Shown: piece after piece, positions 7,513 through 16,952 of the stretch | Layout of the letters: each line of letters opens with the position of its first letter | How positions within the stretch are numbered: the first letter of the stretch is position 1 | Assembly: GCA_963800205.1 (NCBI GenBank) | Contig: CAWCZQ010000005.1 | Span: forward strand, 448,630-512,629 | Length of the DNA stretch: 64,000 bases | Source of the DNA: UBA6224 sp963800205 | GTDB taxonomy: Bacteria; Patescibacteriota; Saccharimonadia; Saccharimonadales; UBA4665 | Direction: 5' to 3' | The notes under the pieces: model-generated | The model's database searches: none | Told to the model about the DNA's origin: nothing | Seen by the model: the letters and a program-made list of their open reading frames with translations, nothing else | Translations under genes and position numbers: made by a program

Positions 7513-9114
7513 TTACTCAACCCGGATTGGCTTCAAAATAAACCGACGCAGCTTGGAGAATATTGGCTTTACTTCTTCGAGACCAAACAACGCCGAAATA
7601 GCTATGTGCACCACAAAGACAATGCCTGCAATAAAGGCAAGCTTACTACCGAGGGTAATAATACCGCGGTCAAGTGCACCGAGCGGGAAGAACCGGACTG
7701 CAATGTAACCGGCAATCACGCTAAAACCTGTCACCGAAATAATACGGGTGACACCTCGCCAGAATACCTTGTCTATCAACTGGTGGTCACGGATGACCAT
7801 AACGGTCATAAGAATTATCACTTCTACCATCGCTACCACCGATTGCGCGATAGCCAATCCAGATACGCCATACTTGCCCTGCTGTGTCAGCATATACGCC
7901 AAAAAGATGTTAAACGAAATTGTAAAAATTGAGATAAGCAGTGGTGTTTTAGTATCTTTCTGCGCATAGAACCATCGCGAGATCAGCGTATACAGAGTAC
8001 GGAAAAAGATTGCTCCCACCAAATAGCCAAGGATAAGGGCAATTTCTGGTGCATTCTGAGAGAAAATCAAACGAGCCAGATATCCTCGAGCAAAGAACGA
8101 CACAACGGCTATCGGCGCCATAATCCAAATCATGGTACGCAGAATTTTCAAGAAATCCTTACGGAAGAGATCTGGACGACCCTGACTTAAGCGCTGGTTA
8201 AGCCGCGGAAATGCCGCAGTACTAATGGCCGTACCGATCAGCAGGGTCGGCGCCGTACTGAGCACATACGCGTTGTTGTAGTAGCTAATGTAGCCCTCGC
8301 CGAGCCGGCGGGCAAAGTTGGTCTCGACGATACTGTTCAGCTGGTCGATACCCTGGTCCAGCGAACGCGGTGGTAGCTGGCGAAGAATCAAACGAAAATC
8401 TTTACTGCGCCACACAATACGGGGATGCCAACGGAACCGAAGATTAAACAAGCCTGTCGCAATAATTATCAGCTGGGCCACGGCACCAATAAAAGCACCG
8501 ATTCCCAAGCCCACCAGCCCGATATTGTTCCGGAAAATAAATATACTGGCAATAATACTGGCGTTATAAAACAACGGACCGAGGGCATAAAAGAAAAAGC
8601 GGCCAATGGTCTGCTGATAACTCGATAAAATTCCGGATATCGTAAAGAGTAACGGGTTGAAGGCCAGGAAACGCATAATCGTCACCGTGTGACTGAGCGT
8701 TTCGCCGGTCATGGTTGGTGCCACGACATGTTTAATCAACGGTTCGGCAAAAAAGAAAATGATCAGCCCGACGACCAACATAATCAACGCTAATAGGTTC
8801 ATAAGGCTGGACGTAAGCTCGTGAGCGCCCCGGCGATCGCCCCGATGAAGGTGATCGGACAGCACTGGCATAAATGCCACGCCAAGTGCCCCAGCCGCTA
8901 TCGTAAAGTAGAAAAAGTCGGGGATCGTAAAAGCTGCAAAGTAGGCATCGGTGCTGTTGGGGCCGGTCGCGGGGAAGTTGGAGTTGACAAGTTTGGTACG
9001 CAAAAAGCCCAGCACCTGCCCGATCATTGCGGTGCCTACCAGCAAAGAAGCGACACTCGCCAGTGGTATACGGGTGTTTTTACGTTTCTGTGAGGTTGAC
9101 GCGGGGGGATTCAT
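7513..9114 (-). CDS. murJ: lipid II flippase MurJ
   Basis: 533-residue integral membrane protein of the MurJ/MVF family with about 14 transmembrane helices. It translocates lipid II to the outer face of the cytoplasmic membrane for peptidoglycan synthesis. Family features include the first-helix region GTAMIGQVLGFLRTKLV, an AFTIPDFFYF segment and the FARRLGEG loop. The N-terminal tail is short and basic. It belongs functionally with murC (27563) and glmS in this window. No clear -10 box at 6-7 bases is seen, so its promoter is unassigned. Confidence 0.93.
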   Translation of the reverse strand: MNPPASTSQKRKNTRIPLASVASLLVGTAMIGQVLGFLRTKLVNSNFPATGPNSTDAYFAAFTIPDFFYFTIAAGALGVAFMPVLSDHLHRGDRRGAHELTSSLMNLLALIMLVVGLIIFFFAEPLIKHVVAPTMTGETLSHTVTIMRFLAFNPLLFTISGILSSYQQTIGRFFFYALGPLFYNASIIASIFIFRNNIGLVGLGIGAFIGAVAQLIIIATGLFNLRFRWHPRIVWRSKDFRLILRQLPPRSLDQGIDQLNSIVETNFARRLGEGYISYYNNAYVLSTAPTLLIGTAISTAAFPRLNQRLSQGRPDLFRKDFLKILRTMIWIMAPIAVVSFFARGYLARLIFSQNAPEIALILGYLVGAIFFRTLYTLISRWFYAQKDTKTPLLISIFTISFNIFLAYMLTQQGKYGVSGLAIAQSVVAMVEVIILMTVMVIRDHQLIDKVFWRGVTRIISVTGFSVIAGYIAVRFFPLGALDRGIITLGSKLAFIAGIVFVVHIAISALFGLEEVKPIFSKLRRFILKPIRVE

Positions 9115-9210
9115 TCAATCTGCTTATCACTGTGTTCTTGTGCAAAACTACTCCACCCAGTATAGCGCGGCATAAGCACAAAAACACTCTTGATTATGCA
9201 AAAAGTAGGG

Positions 9211-11797
9211 TTATTGGAGACGTATCGTCCCGCTATCGCTCGAAAGTTCTTGTGGCTCGCTCTTTGGCCGGTCCTTGGCCCCTTGCTGCTCCGCCGATGG
9301 GGTGGTGGACTTAGATTTACGACGACGAGTGCGTTTTCGCTTGGGCTTTGGTGGCTCGTCACTACTGACTGGAGTCTCTTTTTGTGCTACCGAGGGATTA
9401 CTTGCCTCGACGACAGCTGCAGGCGGTGCTTGCGCAGGTGGTGCTGGTTTGTGCATTTGAGGATTAGGACGAGCCTTGTGTTGTGACTGTCCCTGGGGTT
9501 GCCCTTTTGGTTTTTCGGCGAGTAAATACCGCTCGGCGACGTAGCGATCAACAAACGCGCGACCCACCCCATAACTCTTGCGGCTGTTTTCCACGATGTG
9601 CTGGCTATAATCCGTCTGCTGTGGCGGCAAATTAAGAGAGATTGCCGAGAATCCAGGTACTTTTTCGCCCTCAATTGTCATACTTATCACAAAATGACGG
9701 TTATGCATGTGTACTAAATCGTATTCGGTAAATTTTGGCTCAAAGTACTTGAGCATCGTGCGGGCATCATCGGCACTCATACGGAACGCCACGACCGAAC
9801 CAACGTTACCAAACACCGCGTCTTTTACTTCCATCGGCATCTGTGCGATGTACTGGTTGGCTACCGTTAAGTTAAGGCCATACTTACGGGCCTCGGACAA
9901 AATCGTGGCGAAACTATCCGTCGCAAAGTTCTGGAATTCGTCCACATACAGATAAAAAGGCTCTCGCTGATCGGCCGGTATATCGGCCCGGCTCATCGCC
10001 GCTAGCTGTATCTTGGTTACCAGCAGCGCCCCCAGCAAACTGGCATTATCTTCGCCTACGAGTCCGCGACTCAGATTAACGATAAGTATTTTACGTTCGT
10101 CCATAATTTGGCGAATGTTAAAGCTGCTCTTGGGTTGTCCAATAATATTACGGACTAGCGGGTTGGCCGTAAACGCCCCTACCTTGTTGAGGACTGGCGC
10201 CACAGCTTCTGAGGCAAACTTATCATTCCAGCTAGCAAATTCAACCGTCCAAAAGTTGCGGACAACCGGATCTTCGACATGCTGCAATACTTCATTGCGG
10301 AACCGCTTATCGGTAAGAATCCGCGTAATGTCGAGCATGGTAGCGTTGGGGTAATCAAGCAAGGCCAACAGAGCGTACCGCAAGATGTATTCCAGCCGCG
10401 GTCCCCACGACTCAAACATTCGCTTCAAGTACTCCTATAAGTTCCGATACGGTGTGCGTTTTGAGCTTTGGATCGGTTACTTCCATGGGGTTAAAGGCAA
10501 CCGGAAAATCGGTATCGGCCGGGTTAAAATAGATGACATCATTGGCACGTTCGGCCGGTATCCGACGCAAGGTGTTAATGGCATAATCGCCGTGCGGGTC
10601 CACCACCGCAAAGCCATAGGGGCTATAAATGTCTGATATCGTCAATAACTCGAGCAGACCGGATTTACCAACACCAGTTTGTCCAATTATATATAAATGG
10701 CGGCCGCGATCGGTTCGCGGTAAGCCAAACATGGTGTTGTGACCACGGAAATTGGTGTTGGCTACTGGGCTCACGTCGGGGCGATGCTCGGTCGTAATAA
10801 TTGGCAGGTTGGCTGGTGGTTCGGCTGTTTGGCTGGTGGCCCACAGAATATACGGCGTTTCTACATTGGTATGCGGCAAGTGATACAACGTCGCAACCTC
10901 TTCAATGTTCAGGGTGTATCCCCGCTTGTCAAAATCGCGCAGCCGATACAAGCCGACAAGGTAGGGATCTTCGAGCACGCGCTTTGTCTCAAAGCCGTTA
11001 AGATAGGTGGTATTAAACTGCTTATAACTGGCGACGATGGCTTGCATTTGCATCTTCGCCTGTGGGGCGGGAACGTGACCCCGATAGACAATTTTAGTCG
11101 CGACCTCAAAGGCGAGTTTGTGACTTTTCTCTTCGGCCGCATTGGCTCGCGATTGCTGATACTCGGTGAGCTTGGCAGCTTCCGACGCATGCTCGGGTGG
11201 CGCCCACAGTGCACTCAACAGACCAGTCGTTTTACTGCTGCCGCCGCGGAGGCCAGCAACATACCGTTCGCTCTTGCGGTGCCAGTTGCTGGCAGCCGGT
11301 CGTATCAGTAGCTGTATCCAGGCTTCCTCGTCGGGGCCAAACTTAGCCAAGGTTGCCGTAATGGCAGCCAAGGGGTCAACCTCAAAACTCTGGAAGGTCT
11401 TTATTGGCAGTGCTTCGTTGCCGGTCAAACGCATTTCTGTTGCGAGGGTTGTGGTGTATGGTATGTCGCCATCCAGGGTGTAGTCAGGTACTTCAGAAAT
11501 CTGTACCGTCGGGTACTGAGCATACACCTGCTCTTCGACGAAACTTTTTAAATAAGTTGGCACCCACACGTAAAAGCCAATACGCTGCTTAATGACAGCT
11601 ATCTCAAAGCTAATACTTTCGCGACCAGCCGCTTGCCATAACTTTTGGGATGGTACGGTCAGCAGGCCATGCAGGCTGGCAAACATTTGCTCGGCTGCCA
11701 ACTCTTTCTTTTCGTTAGTTCGCGGCACTTGCAGCAACAACACGACGCCATCTTCGGCGCGCGCTGCTTGGTTTGCTTGTTTCGTCGTCTTTGCCAT
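9211..11797 (-). CDS. type IV secretion/conjugation ATPase (TraG/VirD4-like), frameshifted
   Basis: Two abutting frames (11797-10412 and 10428-9211) together encode one 861-residue protein if a single base near 10429 is ignored; the total then divides exactly into codons. The first part has a DUF87/HerA-like N-terminal half and Walker A GQTGVGKSGLL, then DPHGDYAINTLRR. The second continues LKRMFESWGPRLEYIL and has the Walker B-like YLYVDEFQNFATDSF and TraG C-terminal features. The tail (last about 100 residues) is Pro/Gln-rich and then strongly basic (KPKRKRTRRRKSKS). Such ATPases power DNA or protein export, or type IV pilus-like machines, in Patescibacteria. No other secretion gene adjoins it. 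The start 11797 is an ATG; a GTG at 11812 is possible. Confidence 0.82.
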
Positions 11798-11886
11798 TGC
11801 AATATAAGCCACTTAGTGGTTATGTCTATTGTCGCATTTTTACGCCGACAAATACAGGTACAAAAACGTGGGTGAGCTGTGCAAAA

Positions 11887-13761
11887 CTAGTACAGCGCGG
11901 CTTCTTTGGGCAGCTGCGACCCTTCTAGCAAGGCTTCTGCCTCTTCGCCGTCGACCGTCTCCTTATCGAGCAGTAGGTCTTTTAGCTTATCGAGATACTT
12001 CAAGTTCGACTTTATGACCGCCCGGGCGCGGCTACCGGCTTCAGTGATGAGGGCTTCGACTTCTTGGTCGATCAGTTTAGCGGTATCGTCTGAGTATTCG
12101 CGTTCGTGGACCATGCGCTCCAGCATCATGCCTTCGTCGACCTTGAATACTTGATCGCGCAGCTTCGTGCCCATACCTTGGTTGGTGATCATGTCTCGGG
12201 CGATTTCTGCAGCTTTCTGTAGATCACTTCCTCCACCGGTGGTAATGCGGTCTTGGCCATAAATGATTTCTTCGGCAATGCGGCCACCCATGGCTCGCGC
12301 CAGCACGTCTTTGAACTCAACTAGCGAAGTGTACACACGATCTTCGGGTGGTAAGAACCAGGTAACACCACCAGTACCACCGCGCGGGATAATCGTTACC
12401 TTGTGCACCGGGTCACTGTCGGGCAAGACGTGCCCGACGAGGGCGTGGCCAGCCTCGTGGTAGGCGGTAAGCTCTTTCTCTTTTTCGTTCATGACTTTAC
12501 TCTTGCGCTCTGGGCCAATAGCGACGCGCTCAAAAGCTTCAGTCACATCAGCTTGTGTTATCTGTGCATGGTTGTTGCGGGCGGCAATAATGGCCGACTC
12601 GTTCGCGATATTAGCCAAATCTGCACCACTACTTCCGGCGCTCTTGGCAGCCAACGAATCCAAATCTACATCTTTGGCAATTGGTTTCTTCTCAAAATGC
12701 ACGGTCAGAATAGACACACGGTCTTTACGATCAGGCAGGTCGATACCAACACGGCGGTCGAAGCGTCCTGGGCGCAGTAGTGCTGGGTCAAGTACATCGG
12801 CACGGTTGGTGGCAGCCAGTACAATCACGTTCTGCCCCTGTTCGAATCCATCCATTTCCACCAAAATTTGGTTTAGTGTTTGCTCTCGTTCGTCGTGTCC
12901 ACCACCCATGCCACTACCGCGACGACGGCCAACTGCGTCGATTTCGTCGATAAAGATAATGCAGGGAGCATTCTTTTTGGCTTTGGCAAACAAATCACGG
13001 ACACGAGAGGCTCCAACACCCACGAACATTTCCACAAACTCCGAACCGGAAATGCTAAAGAACGGTACGTTGGCTTCACCAGCCACTGCACGGCTCAACA
13101 TAGTCTTACCGGTACCTGGAGGACCTACCAGCAGAACACCCTTTGGTATACGCGCACCCACGCTGGCAAATTTCTTTGGGTATTTCAAAAACTCAACGAC
13201 TTCTTGCAGGTCTTGCTTGGCCTCGGCCTGACCAGCGACACTGGCAAAGGTTACTTTGTCTTTTTCGTTACCATACAAGCGAGCTCGGGATTTCCCGAAG
13301 CTCATTGCCTGGTTACCCTGACCTTGGGCGCTCCGAAGCATAAAGAACAGCAGACCGCCAATCAACAGCACCGGCACTACCGAAGACAACAGCGTCAACC
13401 ATACCGAACCACCACTTGACTCAGGTTTGTACGATACCTCGACTTTATTGGTGTCGAATCCTAATTCTTTGAGGCTCGAATTAGGGTCGCTAAACGCCTT
13501 GAGCGTCGGCTGCTTTTCGCCCTTGGGGGTAATGTCGAGTTCGTTGCCACTGACAACTATTTTTTCGTATTTGCCGTTATTAGACGCTTTTACTGCTTGG
13601 GTGACCGAAATAGTCTTGAGGGCACTGGGTTGGCTACTGGCGGCAAACACAATCAATCCTATTAAAATAATTAATGCGATAAAGCTCGCATTTTTCATAC
13701 CGCGCCGATTTTCGCCGGGGCGATTACGCTTTGGTGGTTTAGGTCTCTTATTCATTGGCAT
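11887..13761 (-). CDS. ftsH: ATP-dependent zinc metalloprotease FtsH
   Basis: 624-residue membrane AAA+ protease degrading misfolded membrane proteins and regulators. A basic cytosolic start is followed by a membrane segment (about 27-42), an extracytoplasmic domain and a second segment (about 119-142). The AAA module has Walker A GPPGTGKT (213-220), Walker B IIFIDEID, and the second region of homology with LLRPGRFDR. The zinc site HEAGH is at 435-439. A TATACT box (13769-13774) ends seven bases before the ATG. It follows tilS by 33 bases, reproducing the widespread tilS-ftsH linkage without hpt between them. Confidence 0.98.
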   Translation of the reverse strand: MPMNKRPKPPKRNRPGENRRGMKNASFIALIILIGLIVFAASSQPSALKTISVTQAVKASNNGKYEKIVVSGNELDITPKGEKQPTLKAFSDPNSSLKELGFDTNKVEVSYKPESSGGSVWLTLLSSVVPVLLIGGLLFFMLRSAQGQGNQAMSFGKSRARLYGNEKDKVTFASVAGQAEAKQDLQEVVEFLKYPKKFASVGARIPKGVLLVGPPGTGKTMLSRAVAGEANVPFFSISGSEFVEMFVGVGASRVRDLFAKAKKNAPCIIFIDEIDAVGRRRGSGMGGGHDEREQTLNQILVEMDGFEQGQNVIVLAATNRADVLDPALLRPGRFDRRVGIDLPDRKDRVSILTVHFEKKPIAKDVDLDSLAAKSAGSSGADLANIANESAIIAARNNHAQITQADVTEAFERVAIGPERKSKVMNEKEKELTAYHEAGHALVGHVLPDSDPVHKVTIIPRGGTGGVTWFLPPEDRVYTSLVEFKDVLARAMGGRIAEEIIYGQDRITTGGGSDLQKAAEIARDMITNQGMGTKLRDQVFKVDEGMMLERMVHEREYSDDTAKLIDQEVEALITEAGSRARAVIKSNLKYLDKLKDLLLDKETVDGEEAEALLEGSQLPKEAALY

Positions 13762-13794
13762 ATATAAAAGTATACCCCTTTCAGCCTGTTGTGG

Positions 13795-14682
13795 CTAGCG
13801 CTCCGCTACCTGGAGTGCCAAATAATGTTTACTGAGATGAAGGTGATGTCCTTCTATAATATCAAGTATTGTTCCGGGGTTGCCAGTTTTTATGCCAATT
13901 ACCAGCCGTTCGAGCGTTTTTTTGTCGAATTGCCGTATGCCAACCCCTCGTAACCACGTGGCGAGCACTTCTCGTGCGACGCCGTGAGGCAGCTGCACAA
14001 AATGTCCTCGATGGAGCTGATGCACATGTGGCTGGCTGTGCAAATAGTTAATCAGATGATGTTCGAGCTCTCGATTGCGATGCCGAGAAGCTTCAATATG
14101 CTCAAGCAGCTGCTTACGCTGTGCAATGCTAAATCGAGGCATTATTTTGCGCCGGATATAGTTGCGGAGATACGCTTCATCGCTATTGGTTGAATCCTCT
14201 CGCCATTCCAGTTTTTTGGCGAGCGCATAGGCGTGAAGCTGTCGCTTGGTCATGTGCAACAGCGGTCGCTTAATCACATCGGTCGATTGTAACGAGGCCA
14301 GTCCTTTGCGCCCGGTGCCCCGAATAAGGTTGAGGACGGCCGTTTCGAGCAAATCATCTTGGTGGTGGGCAGTAATAATCGCCTGCGCGCCGGTAGCCAC
14401 ACGAACCTGGTGTAAAAAGGTATAGCGAGCTGAGCGGGCTGATGCTTCGCTGGCACCCTTACCTAATTTGCCATGGTGGTATACAAAGGGCAGATGATAA
14501 CGCTTGGCCAATGCCTCGACATGTCGGCGATCGTCGGCTGAATCGTCTCTGATACCGTGGTCAAAATGGGCGATGGTGAGTTTCAGGTGTGGCAATTTGC
14601 TCAGCATATCGAGCAGGACTACGGAGTCGACTCCGCCACTGACTGCCACGACATAGCGTCCGGGTTCAAGCGTTACATGCAT
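13795..14682 (-). CDS. tilS: tRNA(Ile)-lysidine synthase TilS
   Basis: 295-residue PP-loop ATPase that converts C34 of tRNA-Ile(CAU) to lysidine, so that AUA is read as Ile rather than Met. The SGGVDS P-loop is at residues 15-20, followed by AHFDHGIRDDSADD and TAHHQDDLLET, both typical. It is a short form lacking most of the C-terminal substrate-recognition domain of longer TilS. TACAAT (14691-14696) ends eight bases before the ATG. Its likely substrate, tRNA-Ile2, is encoded about 4 kb away at 18979-19054. Confidence 0.95.
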   Translation of the reverse strand: MHVTLEPGRYVVAVSGGVDSVVLLDMLSKLPHLKLTIAHFDHGIRDDSADDRRHVEALAKRYHLPFVYHHGKLGKGASEASARSARYTFLHQVRVATGAQAIITAHHQDDLLETAVLNLIRGTGRKGLASLQSTDVIKRPLLHMTKRQLHAYALAKKLEWREDSTNSDEAYLRNYIRRKIMPRFSIAQRKQLLEHIEASRHRNRELEHHLINYLHSQPHVHQLHRGHFVQLPHGVAREVLATWLRGVGIRQFDKKTLERLVIGIKTGNPGTILDIIEGHHLHLSKHYLALQVAER

Positions 14683-14781
14683 ATGTGATTATTGTACTGC
14701 AATTACGGCAGCGTCAGTACACGAAATTCTCATATTCCAGCCAAACTACGCCGAAGCTCACTGTCGCCAAAAAAGCAGTCG

Positions 14782-15147
14782 CTAGACTTGCTTAAGACGC
14801 TCGGTCACGGCTGCTTCAGCCACGGCACGATGAATATTAAATGTAAGGGTATCGGCAACCCGTGAATCGCCGTGGATGGCAACGATTTCGGTAACGCCAT
14901 CGGCAATTTTGTCCACCAAAGGCCCGTCGTCGCTCGCAAGCTCTGCGGCAACATCACGCCGAACATGCGGCTCGGCAGCTTTCTGTCGCACCCCCTCATA
15001 GACACCGTGCAGCAAGGAAAGCTCACTCCGGTAAACCTCTTCTTGATCCTTTGGCGGGAGCTCAGACAGTGCATTGCCAATATTTTGCTGCCAAGCTAAC
15101 AGGTGTTTGGTCATGCCGTCTGTCGTTTCGTGTCGATGTGTTGTCAT
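14782..15147 (-). CDS. hypothetical soluble protein
   Basis: 121-residue, mostly helical, acidic protein beginning MTTHRHETTD. The start at 15147 is selected because GGAG lies six bases before it; an upstream in-frame start would overlap the promoter of the divergent TauE gene. No signal peptide, cysteine or recognised motif. No homologous family is evident by eye. Confidence 0.6.
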   Translation of the reverse strand: MTTHRHETTDGMTKHLLAWQQNIGNALSELPPKDQEEVYRSELSLLHGVYEGVRQKAAEPHVRRDVAAELASDDGPLVDKIADGVTEIVAIHGDSRVADTLTFNIHRAVAEAAVTERLKQV

Positions 15148-15208
15148 AGTTTCTCCATTAGTCAGAGCCATTATGCTAGCTCCATGTACGGGGGTCAAGC
15201 ATAAGTGT

Positions 15209-15214
15209 TATACT
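15209..15214 (+). promoter_or_regulatory. -10 element of the TauE-family gene
   Basis: TGTTATACT forms an extended -10 (TATACT at 15209-15214). Predicted start near 15221, leaving a leader of about 15 bases with no Shine-Dalgarno. Confidence 0.5.
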
Positions 15215-15235
15215 ACCTAAAACCCCTAAACAAAC

Positions 15236-15991
15236 ATGCTAGAATCTGTCATTTTATTTGGTATAGGACTGTGCATCGGCGCTATGAATGCAATTGCCGG
15301 TGGTGGAGGCTTGGTGGGCTTTTCGGCGTTAATTGCTATTGGCCTCTCGCCGCTCGTCGCTAATGCAACAGCTATCGTGGCCAGCATGACGAGTTTAATT
15401 ACCTCAGCTTTTGGCTATCGCAAATACCTCCGTTCGGTGCCCAAGCTATATGCGCTGCTCCTGATTCCCTGTATTATCGGTGCTGCCTTCGGTGCATACA
15501 TATTACGCCGGACATCTGGCGAAGATTTTGAAAAACTCGTACCGGTTCTCATTCTTATTGCCGTCGGCTTGTTTGCGTTCCAGCCTTTGCTACACTTTCA
15601 TGTCCGGCGAACCTTGCGCGCCAACTCACTAAGTCCGCTTATTATAGTCGGATTAGCCCTTATTCCCTTAACTATTTACGGTGGCTACTTTGGTCCGGGA
15701 TTCGGGTTTATTCTGCTCGCATTTTTGAGCTTTACTCGCTTGCACGATATTCACCAAATGAATGCACTGAAAAATATCGCGGGAGCCTTCATTTGTATCG
15801 CTGCACTACTTGTGCTCGCTCCTGGAGAATTTATTAATTGGCCGGCAGGTCTTGCCATGGCGATCGGAAGTGGACTTGGAGGTTATGGTGGTTCGCGGAT
15901 TGCCCAGCGTATTTCGTCTCACTTTATCCGCATATTTGTCATCATTATTGGTGTTTCCACGGCGGCATATATCGGGCTCCACCGCTTCTAG
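15236..15991 (+). CDS. TauE/SafE family membrane exporter
   Basis: 251 residues, about eight transmembrane helices, starting MLESVILFGIGLCIGA with the family's early GGGGLVGFSALI glycine-rich loop and a second inverted half containing YGGYFGPGFGF. The TauE/SafE (DUF81) family exports organic anions such as sulfite or sulfoacetate, but substrates are rarely known. Sulfate-activation genes exist at the other end of the window, yet the 46 kb distance makes a functional link speculative. Divergent from the 121-residue gene; followed by a hairpin at 16051-16093. Confidence 0.85.
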   Translation: MLESVILFGIGLCIGAMNAIAGGGGLVGFSALIAIGLSPLVANATAIVASMTSLITSAFGYRKYLRSVPKLYALLLIPCIIGAAFGAYILRRTSGEDFEKLVPVLILIAVGLFAFQPLLHFHVRRTLRANSLSPLIIVGLALIPLTIYGGYFGPGFGFILLAFLSFTRLHDIHQMNALKNIAGAFICIAALLVLAPGEFINWPAGLAMAIGSGLGGYGGSRIAQRISSHFIRIFVIIIGVSTAAYIGLHRF

Positions 15992-16008
15992 TCAACAATG
16001 GCCATCTA

Positions 16009-16093
16009 TGCTACAATCTCCTCTGTTCAGCTGCACTTCTGCAGCAAACCAAAATTGCAATCCAAAGAGCGATAGCGATTGAATGCAATTTTT
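16009..16093 (+). ncRNA. candidate small RNA with its own promoter and terminator
   Basis: An extended -10 box TGCTACAAT (16009-16017) is followed by a non-coding segment. It forms a perfect 6-bp hairpin (GCTGCA/TGCAGC, 16030-16045, loop CTTC) and then the terminator hairpin at 16051-16093. The predicted transcript is about 70 bases (16024-16093) with no start codon and open frame of note. It could also be only the 3' tail of the exporter mRNA. No known RNA family is recognised. Confidence 0.35.
16051..16093 (+). terminator. intrinsic terminator after the TauE-family gene
   Basis: Stem AAAATTGCAATC (16051-16062) with GATTG..TGCAATTTTT (16077-16093), a two-base bulge, ending in a run of T. 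Confidence 0.65.
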
Positions 16094-16167
16094 AGAGGAC
16101 GACCGTAGCCACAAGTCGAAATTTGTGCACACAAAGCAAAACGAGACAGCAGCATGCGGAAGAATGA

Positions 16168-16244
16168 GGCGGCGTAGCTCAGCTGGTTAGAGCACAGGAC
16201 TCATAAGCCTGGGGTCACAAGTTCAAGTCTTGTCGCCGCTACCA
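16168..16244 (+). tRNA. tRNA-Met (elongator), anticodon CAT
   Basis: 77 bases with encoded CCA. Acceptor GGCGGCG/CGCCGCT with a terminal G-T pair; D arm GCTC/GAGC; anticodon loop CTCATAA (anticodon 16202-16204); T arm ACAAG-TTCAAGT-CTTGT. One A-G mismatch closes the anticodon stem next to the loop. GTAGCTCAG..TGGTTAGAGCACA and GGGGTCACA resemble bacterial elongator tRNA-Met and separate it from the two other CAT tRNAs nearby. Confidence 0.92.
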
Positions 16245-16255
16245 CGATAGAATTC

Positions 16256-16286
16256 AAAATAGCCTCCCTACAAGGGAGGCTATTTT
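16256..16286. terminator. bidirectional terminator
   Basis: 13-bp perfect stem (AAAATAGCCTCCC / GGGAGGCTATTTT) with a five-base loop. It is flanked by T on one strand and A on the other, so it can end tRNA-Met transcription on plus and the small basic-protein transcript (16471 to 16311) on minus. Confidence 0.9.
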
Positions 16287-16310
16287 CGTACGTACTTATT
16301 GTAATATGCT

Positions 16311-16471
16311 CTAGAGCTTGTTCAGCATTTTATCTATACGCCTAAAGTCTTGATTCGATACTGTTGCGTATTCGAATGCTAATCCTAATGCTTTTTTCAC
16401 GTCTTTTTTTGCCTTTTTTCTTTTGCTTAGTTTTATATTTTTTATTCCTTAATGTTTGTTTTGTTGGCCAT
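16311..16471 (-). pseudogene. small basic protein gene, reading frame broken
   Basis: On the minus strand an ATG at 16471 gives MANKTNIKE then a stop. A different frame continues to 16311 as IKLSKRKKAKKDVKKALGL and then AFEYATVSNQDFRRIDKML, a convincing basic, helical sequence with no ATG of its own. Adding one base near 16448 (for example one more G in the AAGGA stretch) would fuse them into a protein of about 53 residues. The gene has the best promoter in the window (TTGACA-N16-TATAAT) and ends before a strong terminator. Either the gene is decayed or the sequence lacks a base. Function unknown. Confidence 0.5.
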
Positions 16472-16485
16472 CAAAACTAATTATC

Positions 16486-16513
16486 ATTATACACAATATT
16501 GCGTTTTTGTCAA
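16486..16513 (-). promoter_or_regulatory. consensus promoter of the small basic-protein gene
   Basis: Minus strand: TTGACA (16508-16513), 16 bases, TATAAT (16486-16491). Both hexamers are perfect. The start is predicted near 16479, eight bases before the ATG at 16471. The -35 overlaps the end of the upstream membrane-protein gene. Confidence 0.8.
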
Positions 16514-16825
16514 TCTTGCATTTTCATTTTTTCTTTGTCAGAACCATGCCCTCTATCGGCAGGGTGGAGTAAATGTTCGTGCTTTTCGGTAGGTAAGCGC
16601 TTTTCGGCAAACCACAGCCCAAGCCATATGATCCAGGCAATATCTACCACAATAAGTACAATCACCGCAAGAATTGATCCAGCCCATGACGCCGGACCGG
16701 ATGCAGCGAACATTATTCCGATTATCCGTAGTGCTTCTGCCGGCAAACCACATAGCGACGTTGAGGGCAATCAACATGACAGTGAGGGTAATATGTAGGC
16801 CGACTTCTAGGTGTAATTTTTTCAT
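16510..16825 (-). CDS. small two- or three-helix membrane protein, frameshifted
   Basis: The frame beginning MKKLHLEVGL at 16825 runs into a second frame after NVAMWFA if one base (16741) is skipped, then continues AEALRIIGIMFAASG to the stop at 16510. This gives 104 residues, a whole number of codons. Hydrophobic segments are visible near residues 8-30, 35-50 and 53-72, with a polar His/Lys/Glu tail. Without the correction both halves are unnaturally truncated. Function unknown. Confidence 0.55.
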
Positions 16826-16952
16826 AGCAATACAATAAACGATTTCGTAGCCGTCATATGTAACAAAAACTACTCTCTATCATTGACTTAACCCGAGCAG
16901 CACAAGCCACAGTTTATACAGAATAACGATTCGTATACTAGCTAGAATCTAT

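Noticed and set aside
12491..13231. 246-residue plus-strand frame
   Set aside because: Antisense shadow of ftsH, Ser/Ala/Arg-rich with no signals.
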